A stretch of DNA of 64,000 bases from NCBI RefSeq assembly GCF_964204645.1, contig NC_134028.1:13257263-13321262 (forward strand). Reading direction: 5' to 3'. Below, piece by piece: positions 57,604-64,000 of this stretch. The position numbers and the translations under genes were made by a program. This DNA comes from Tubulanus polymorphus (taxonomy: Eukaryota > Nemertea > Palaeonemertea > Tubulaniformes > Tubulanidae). Position 1 is the stretch's first letter. Every line of letters begins with the position of its first letter. The notes under the pieces were generated by a model. That model was given only the letters and a program-made list of their open reading frames with translations. It was not told the DNA's origin and did not search any database.

Positions 57604-58600
57604 CGACAAAACCAAAAAAATTAATTGTCGCGGGCGATAAAACCAAAATAATCATTTGTCGCTGGCGATAAAACCAAAATATTGAATTGTCACGGGCGAC
57701 AAAACCAAAAAATGAATTGTCGCGGGCGATAAAACTAAAATCTTGAATTGTCGCCGGCGACAAAACCAAAATATTGAATTGTCGCGGGCGACAAAACCAG
57801 ACTAATGAATAGTCGTGGGCGATAAAACCAAAATAATGAATTGTCGCTGGCGATAAAACCAAAATATTGAATTGTCGCAGGCGATAAAGCTAAAATATTG
57901 AATTGTAGCGTGGGACAAAACCAAAACATTGAATTGTCGCGGGCGAAAAAACGAAACTAATGAATTGTCGCGGGCGATAAAACAAAACCAAAATATTGAA
58001 GTGTCGCAGGCGATAAAACCGAAATATTGAAGTGTCGCAGGCGATAAAACCGCGACAAAAAAAAAATTGTCGCGGGCGATAAAACCAAAATAATGAATTG
58101 TCGCGGGCGATAAAACCAAAATACTGAATTGTCGCGGGTGACAAAACCAAAATATTGAATTGTCGCAGACGATAAAACCGCAACAAAAAAAAATTGTCGC
58201 AGACGATAAAACCAAAATAATGAATTGTCGCGGGCGATAAAACCAAAATAATGAATTTACGCGGGCGATAAAACCAAAATAATGAATTGTCGCTGGTGAT
58301 AAAACCAAAATATTGAATTGTTGCAGGCGATAAAACCAAAATAATGAATTGTCGCGGGCGATAAAACCAAAATAATGAATTGTCGCTGGTGATAAAACCA
58401 AAATATTGAATGTCGCAGGCAATAAAACCGCGACAAAAAAAAATTGTCGCAGGCGATAAAACCAAAATAATGAATTGTCGCGTGCAACAAAACCCAAATA
58501 ATGAACTGTCGCGGGCGATAAAACCAAAATAATGAATTGTCGCGGGCGATAAAACCAAAATAATGAATTGTCCCGGGCGACAAAACCAAAATTATTGTTT
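57604..58600. repeat. 31-bp satellite array 7
   Basis: About 32 units between the left-flank module and R copy 6, the same arrangement as array 1. Has a distinctive AACCGCGACAAAAAAAAATT unit that recurs at 58028, 58176 and 58428 and also at 24031 in array 1. Confidence 0.95.
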
Positions 58601-59903
58601 TGTCGCGTTATTTTAGTTTTGTCGTTTTGTCATAATGTCGCCCTCATTTGCATATACGTGTTTTTTTTACGCATGGCCCTTATCAGCCACCATACTAAAG
58701 CCTTAAGGTCGCGTAAAACTCGATAAACACTTCAAGCGACACAGCGAACGATCTCCTTTCCCCCACAGCGAACGCTTAACCTAGTAGAGGCTACTAGCCT
58801 ATGTAGGCCTAACATCCGGACAGATTGGTCGTAGGCCTATTGAATAACAACCCACCTAAATATCGTTAATTTTGTTTAAAGTTCAATCCAATGAGTCCGT
58901 TAATAAACGCAACAATTATACTGTGTTTGTTTGAGACAGTAAAGCTCAGTACCGGTAGGCCTAAAGCCGCGTCAAACTCGATAAACACTTCAAGCGACAC
59001 AGCGAACGATCCCTTTCCCCCACAGCGAACGCTTACTCCGAATGTCAAGTGTGAGTCCAGCATACGGAAAGGATTGTGTTATATACTTGTATTTAGTAAA
59101 TACCTTGTGCATTTGACAATGATCGGTATGTACTGTAGGAAATATAGAGTATTGATGGTATTGATATAGAGGTTGAAGCCCGCGGCCGAATAAAGTAATA
59201 TATTCTTTTATTTTGATACCTCGTCGACATAACAGCTTTTCTCCGCTATATCTCTTCGGCGTGTTTAGTTTAGGCCTACGATTCCCCGGTACACTAAAGA
59301 TTTATCTTAGTAAATACACGGTTAATTCGGTAAAGAAAAATAGGTATTGTTAAACTAACTCCTTGAAACCCGCAGCCAAATCACTGGTAGTAATAAATTA
59401 ATTTGTACTCGATTTGATTCTCATGATGAGGAGAAACTCGCAGCTGATCCCCGGAACGACGATGTAGTAACACACGTCGATTCGTCGATGTTTACGGCTC
59501 GACAGTGCTTTTAACATCTAAAGTAGTAAATTTCCAGTGTATCGGTAATATGATCTGATGAGGAAAATGGGCTATTGTTAAAATCACTGTTTGAAGACCG
59601 CGACTGAATGTGAAGTCTGCGGCAATAAATTAGTTCATTTATACTTGAATTGATAATCGAAGTGACAGTCGGCCTGCGGGTTGATTTCGGGATGACGACT
59701 CGAAAAACATGTCGCCCCATTGAATGGGGCTAAATTTTCGATGTTTACGGCCCGACAGCGCTTTTGTAACGATGATTCGTGAAAAAACACGCGGGCTATT
59801 TGTAGATCTCAGTGAGCTGAACGATATTATATGGATTGTATATGAAACAGCGGTAAGGTAACAAAGCCTATGTTCTTTTGGCAAAAATAGTGTGGAAGAA
59901 AAT
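58601..59903. repeat. R module, copy 6 (complete)
   Basis: Collinear with copy 3 over its full length. Right end GTGTGGAAGAAAATAATAAT is followed here by the 54-bp hairpin repeats rather than directly by the LINE fragment. Confidence 0.85.
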
Positions 59904-59910
59904 AATAATA

Positions 59911-60073
59911 ATAATAATCACGCGGATATCAATAGGGTTTTCTGTGAAATAACAGAAAACCCTAATAATAATCACGCGGATATCAATAGGGTTTTCTGTG
60001 AAATAACAGAAAACCCTAATAATAATCACGCGGATATCAATAGGGTTTTCTGTGAAATAACAGAAAACCCTAA
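59911..60073. repeat. 54-bp hairpin tandem repeat, three copies
   Basis: CACGCGGATATCAATAGGG at 59919, 59973 and 60027. Each unit contains AGGGTTTTCTGT-GAAATA-ACAGAAAACCCT, a perfect 12-bp stem. Three units are identical, so expansion is recent. A single unit occurs at 29098. Confidence 0.95.
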
Positions 60074-60250
60074 ATATAACTGCAAAGCAGCGATAACGGG
60101 TTTTCTGCACAGTCTTTGAATCCTGTTCAATGGTTAATACAGTTTTATAAGAGGAAGCTCGACAAACAGTCAATTAGACCTTCTTGAAACCATGGACAAC
60201 TGAACCAGATGTCTTATTTGACTCTGGAAAATCGACTGTTAGGCGACGGT
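60074..60250 (+). pseudogene. LINE reverse-transcriptase fragment (copy 6, short)
   Basis: AAATATAACTGCAAAGCAGC and then the same upstream-of-motif-A segment as copy 3 (TATAAGAGGAAGCTCGACAA, CAATTAGACCTTCTTGAAAC). Stops before the DFxKAFD motif. Confidence 0.8.
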
Positions 60251-60269
60251 TCCTGAACTTCGCTGAAAA

Positions 60270-60360
60270 AGCTGAAACGCTGAAATAAAAACGCTGAAAT
60301 TTCAGGGAATTTCCGAAAAACGCCGAAATTTCAGGGAATTCCCGAAAAACGCTGAAATCG
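60270..60360. repeat. ~35-bp imperfect tandem repeat
   Basis: CGCTGAAATTTCAGGGAATT then TCCGAAAAACGCCGAAATTT and CAGGGAATTCCCGAAAAACG: about 2.5 units containing the self-complementary GAAATTTC. Confidence 0.8.
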
Positions 60361-61364
60361 TGCTAGGTACCGACAATACACGTTTTGAAATGTTTTCGGG
60401 GCCGGTGTCCGCTGACGAGTCCTGAACCGTGTTTTATGCTCTACCTTGGGTTACAGAGACATGCCTTAAGGTCGTCGTCATGTTCGACTTGATCGATTGC
60501 GGATTGGCAATTTGGTTGATGTTTGCCTGTGAACGGAATCTTTTGACGAGCTAATGCTATACAGTGTGAGTAGGTTCGAATCCCATTTTGTGCTTCGGGC
60601 GCAATTGATACCTACTTTGCGGTCTGTTCATAGTGGGTGTACAATCATAGCTTCCAACTGTAATTTCCACTCATGCTACGGTTATTGCCGTTGTTTAATT
60701 AAACCCCAAAAGTTTGATTTTTGGTTCTGGCCGTGGAGAATAGAATACACGGAATTTAGAGAATTGGACCATCTACCGCCACGACTGAAACCTATAAGTG
60801 AAGATCGAAACAATACAGTAATACTTTTTCACGTTTGAAATTTGTTTTATCAATAAGAAAAATGAATAGCAAAAAACAAAAACTTGACAATAATCAAAAT
60901 AAAAACGATTTACGTTGCTCAAAAGATTAAAAAATTCGATAAATTCGGATCACCAGCAGGGGATGGGAAATTTTGTCAATTGAACGAAATGCGAATAATG
61001 TGTTTTCGAACTTAAAAACGTTTTTCACTAGCAAAACGTTTTCTGTTTCTTTGATTAAATTTGATTTAATGTTTCTTTGATTTCTTTGATTTAATGTTAT
61101 TAATTTACAGTAGGCCTACCGGCCCTACACCAAGACGAAATCATTTTAGAAAGCACCATGGTGCCTTCTAAAGCCTCACGGAAAATTATCGTAATAAATG
61201 GATTCCGTATCCTATATTTACAGTGAATCAAGAGGTTTTAAACCTATAGGCCTATCTAATGCACATAGAACCAAAGTCAGTGCGACTTATAATAAAAATA
61301 AACTGTAAATTATCATGTGAGTTATCATTTGACATCAACTGATATCAGTTTTTGTATCGGCTAA
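60361..61364. other. Unassigned; includes a B-box-like site
   Basis: AGGTTCGAATCCC at 60572-60584 (+) is a perfect B box without a proper A box at tRNA distance. A 94-codon frame (60554-60838) has no recognisable content. 61013-61055 is an inverted partial copy of the neighbouring MITE's interior. Confidence 0.4.
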
Positions 61365-61553
61365 AGCCCAACGCACACGGCAAAACATTTGTTTAGCCGA
61401 AACAGAAAACGTTTTTCAGAAAACGTTTTTGCTAGTGAAAAACGTTTTTAAGTTCGGCGTTTTGTTTTGCCTCCCCCGCACACGGCATAACAAAAAAAAC
61501 GTTTTTTTCACGAAAAAAAACGTTTTTTTTTTCGGTGCCGTGTGCGTTGGGCT
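61365..61553. mobile_element. 189-bp PIF/Harbinger-like MITE with TAA target duplication
   Basis: AGCCCAACGCACACGGCA at the left and TGCCGTGTGCGTTGGGCT at the right are perfect 18-bp inverted repeats. TAA lies on each side (61362-61364, 61554-61556). The interior is mostly repeated AACGTTTTT/AAAACG in both orientations. Confidence 0.88.
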
Positions 61554-63200
61554 TAATGATATACGTTGTTTCTCATAATCAGCTGAAATGATTCTTAATT
61601 TGTAAACTGCAATAAAATTTGAAATCAGTTCCTGCCAGGTCTGCAATTTTTGTAGTACCTTCATGGAGTACAGAGCTACGTATTACAGAGCTATTCGTCC
61701 GTGCCCAAGAGAACGGTAGACCATGTGTAGTTTGAGACCAAGAAATATACCCCGATTTAGAAGTCCAACTTTGAATAAGCAACCGTTTTCTGAAAACTAC
61801 TAATTTTCTCCTACGCGGAATATTTAATCAACAAATGCATCAAATGCATCTAAAGATACTGAAATAATTCGGTTTTATTTTTCTAGTCTTATCCTCTAAC
61901 CACAACTAAAGGACGGTTGACTGTTGTTTCTCGATTTCAAGCTAGGAACAGGAGTCGGAATCGGGAAGTTGGAAGTACTGAGACGAGGTCCGACTTAGAA
62001 AACCCTATACATTCAGAATTTCTTGGAATAATCATAACACCCCCTGAGACAATGTGTCAATTTCAGTGGTACATTGGTAGTGGAGTTAATCCTTCCGTGA
62101 AAGTGAACACGGGCACCGTAGCACGACAATCCTAAAATGAAATATCACAAAACAACCTTTTAAGAAACATTCGAACTCGCCTGAATTATCATTTGGATGA
62201 TTTATCAACATAATGACAGTTTTAAATTACCAGAAAAGCTAGTTAGCCTAATATTAAATTTCGTTTATCGTACCGAAGGTACGTTCGGCAAATCTTTCCA
62301 GATCCGTTCTAACTTACGATAGCTGAAATCACAGGAAAAAGATATTTCCTGCAAGTTAATAATTTGTGCCCAAAAAGGTCAAAGAAATTCTGAAAGACAT
62401 CACTACTTTTCAGCTGCACCAAAGTATACGGTGCCAACTTGACTTACTCCTGCGCTGCATCTATGAACCCTGCATAGATTTCGAATGACGCGCTCGTGGT
62501 ACCGGGATTAGATCTGTAGAAGTAACATTAGCAATAAATGGTGAATGTTGAACCTGGTACTATCATTCACGGTACCGCTTCATTCCGTTCACAGGCAAAC
62601 ATCATCCTTTTATAGATTCAGTGGTAGTCTAAAAATAAGAATCGGTACATTTTTCTAACAGTTGGTAGGCCTATGTCATTTCTTTAAAAAAAAAACTAAT
62701 TATTGTCACACCACAGCAAATAAATTATTCACAGTTATTGAATGGTTTGCCCGATTTAGATTAATTGGTTGACGCTAATCAGTATGACCCATACGTAGGG
62801 GCCTACTGCATGTCGTTGGCGTCAATCCATTCCATTCCACAGTGATTTAAAAAGAAATTTAGTTAGATCCCTTTTGTCCAAAAGCTGCATCATTTATATA
62901 ACTAGCTGTCAAATTTAATTTACCTCCTTCAGAGAATACCGATACGCCGGTCACAATCCTCTCCTTAGTCGTATAATAATATAAGCAATAATCGGTCCCT
63001 GGCGAGAGAACGTGTCCGCGCACAAACCCAAGTAAACTAGAATACCGGAAATTTTGAATGGATATAACAATACAAGATGAATTTATTTACCTTAATATTT
63101 AAACACAGCTCTCCAGTTAAACACAATCCAAATCCTAGCTCTAAATTCCTATTGCACTCTCCTGCTGGTAACCCGTCCTGAATCAAGTCCCAACAAGCTT
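61554..63200. other. Unassigned
   Basis: Short frames at 61416-61782 (-) and 61917-62135 (+) are not recognised. TAGGCCTA occurs near 62665. No repeat or RNA gene seen. Confidence 0.4.
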
Positions 63201-63278
63201 TTAGCAAGTAACTATCGAATCTCTATCGAGTGTCTTTTGAGTGTCTACCGAGTGTCTGCTCTCTCAAGATTCGGGTCC

Positions 63279-63286
63279 CTTTTATA
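63279..63286 (-). promoter_or_regulatory. TATA-box candidate, minus strand
   Basis: CTTTCTATAAAAGGG on the minus strand, followed 40-75 bases downstream by three near-repeats (GACACTCGGTA, GACACTCAAAA, GACACTCGATA). A second CTTTCTATAAAAAG occurs at about 63868-63882. The paired, similar sites could be two copies of a promoter or LTR, but no coding region follows in the window. Confidence 0.35.
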
Positions 63287-64000
63287 GAAAGAATCGGCAT
63301 TCTTAAAATACCGACTCTCCCACTCGACTTTTGGCAAGGAGCAGCAACCTAACTGTCATGACTGTTTTGGTCATATAAAATTTAGCCTTATTGATTCGCT
63401 GATCTAATATTATTTGAGAAACTGATTTGCTGAACTAACTTTTTCCTTCCAACCCTCCTGTCATGACGCGGAATGATTTACTCACTCCTTGCTTATCATC
63501 GTTGAGAGAACAGCTATTCTCTGCGAGTTACCAACAGCCGTATACAACAAGAGAAACTTTAGAGAGCTAGTATTATCATTTAACACAAATTAATTTTCTT
63601 AAAACTTTAGCGATTATAGAGACTTTTTTCTCAATTAACATCTAGGATATTCCAATTAAATATATTTTCGAAACTTTAGTATTTGTCTCAAATTACGGTA
63701 CCACTGATTATTTCTTTTTGAATCATTATAAATACTTTTGATTCGGAACTTCATTATGATCCATTATCTCTCTTAAAATCATTCTATAACTGTTATACTA
63801 AATAAATTTGATTACAATACGGGATAAAGCAAAACAACAATATCTCCCCATACTTCCGTTTTTCTTTTTATAGAAAGTAGTCGGGAGTATCATGAAGTAA
63901 CAGCGTGATTCTTTCACCAGCCGCATAATTAATGCAACCCATTGTTCCGACCAAATACGGTTCCGTCTATTCTTAAGTTTATAAAAAGATTTCTGAATGT
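63287..64000. other. Unassigned AT-rich end of window
   Basis: No ORF, RNA gene or repeat recognised apart from the second TATA-like site near 63875. Confidence 0.4.

Noticed and set aside
23528-58600. CRISPR-like array
   Set aside because: The 31-bp units are directly abutting with no unique spacers, and the DNA is animal.

Overview
This is metazoan nuclear DNA, and every part of it that can be identified points to an invertebrate, probably a marine one (inference). The only host gene recognised is the 5' part of SEC31, the COPII outer-coat WD40 protein, on the minus strand. Three exons are present: the start-codon exon at 12017-12147, then 5460-5549, then 5181-5376. Splice sites and reading phase agree at both junctions. 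The gene continues off the left edge of the window.

Almost everything else is mobile-element debris. 1-15 kb: a 59-bp minisatellite, a BEL/Pao pol relic and a hAT-like relic. The 6.5-kb second SEC31 intron in the window holds two decayed transposon-type ORFs arranged head to head. A DIRS-like gag/RT relic lies upstream of the SEC31 start. 16-23 kb: nested inverted-repeat elements whose insertion sites can be read, and a foldback cluster. 24-34 kb: repeats, the 3' end of one LINE, the ORF2 C-terminus of another, a DUF6589-like decayed gene and a PHD-finger ORF.

34.9-37.1 kb is very different in composition. It is an AT-rich island of small, closely spaced ORFs: C2H2-type proteins, a small one-helix membrane protein, and an HNH-endonuclease-type protein cut off before its catalytic motif. 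It looks like a fragment of an integrated large DNA virus or Polinton-like element, and is the most novel region here.

37-60 kb is a mosaic built repeatedly from the same modules in nearly the same order: arrays of a 31-bp satellite with a perfect dyad (TTGTCGC-GG-GCGACAA), a unique ~1.0-1.3-kb module (called R here), a LINE reverse-transcriptase fragment with a recurrent left boundary, a TTCGAA-rich module and a GTCGCA-rich module. Interspersed are copies of a ~154-bp-monomer element like the molluscan pearl or Helentron-associated elements, and a Penelope-like fragment. One 2,913-bp block is tandemly duplicated. 60-64 kb holds a few small repeats and no recognisable gene.

The many long minus-strand open frames at 23.5-24.2, 41-42, 45.9-54.7 and 57.6-58.6 kb are artefacts of the stop-free 31-bp satellite, not genes. 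There is no working gene system in the window apart from SEC31; the other protein-coding remains are broken, short or truncated.
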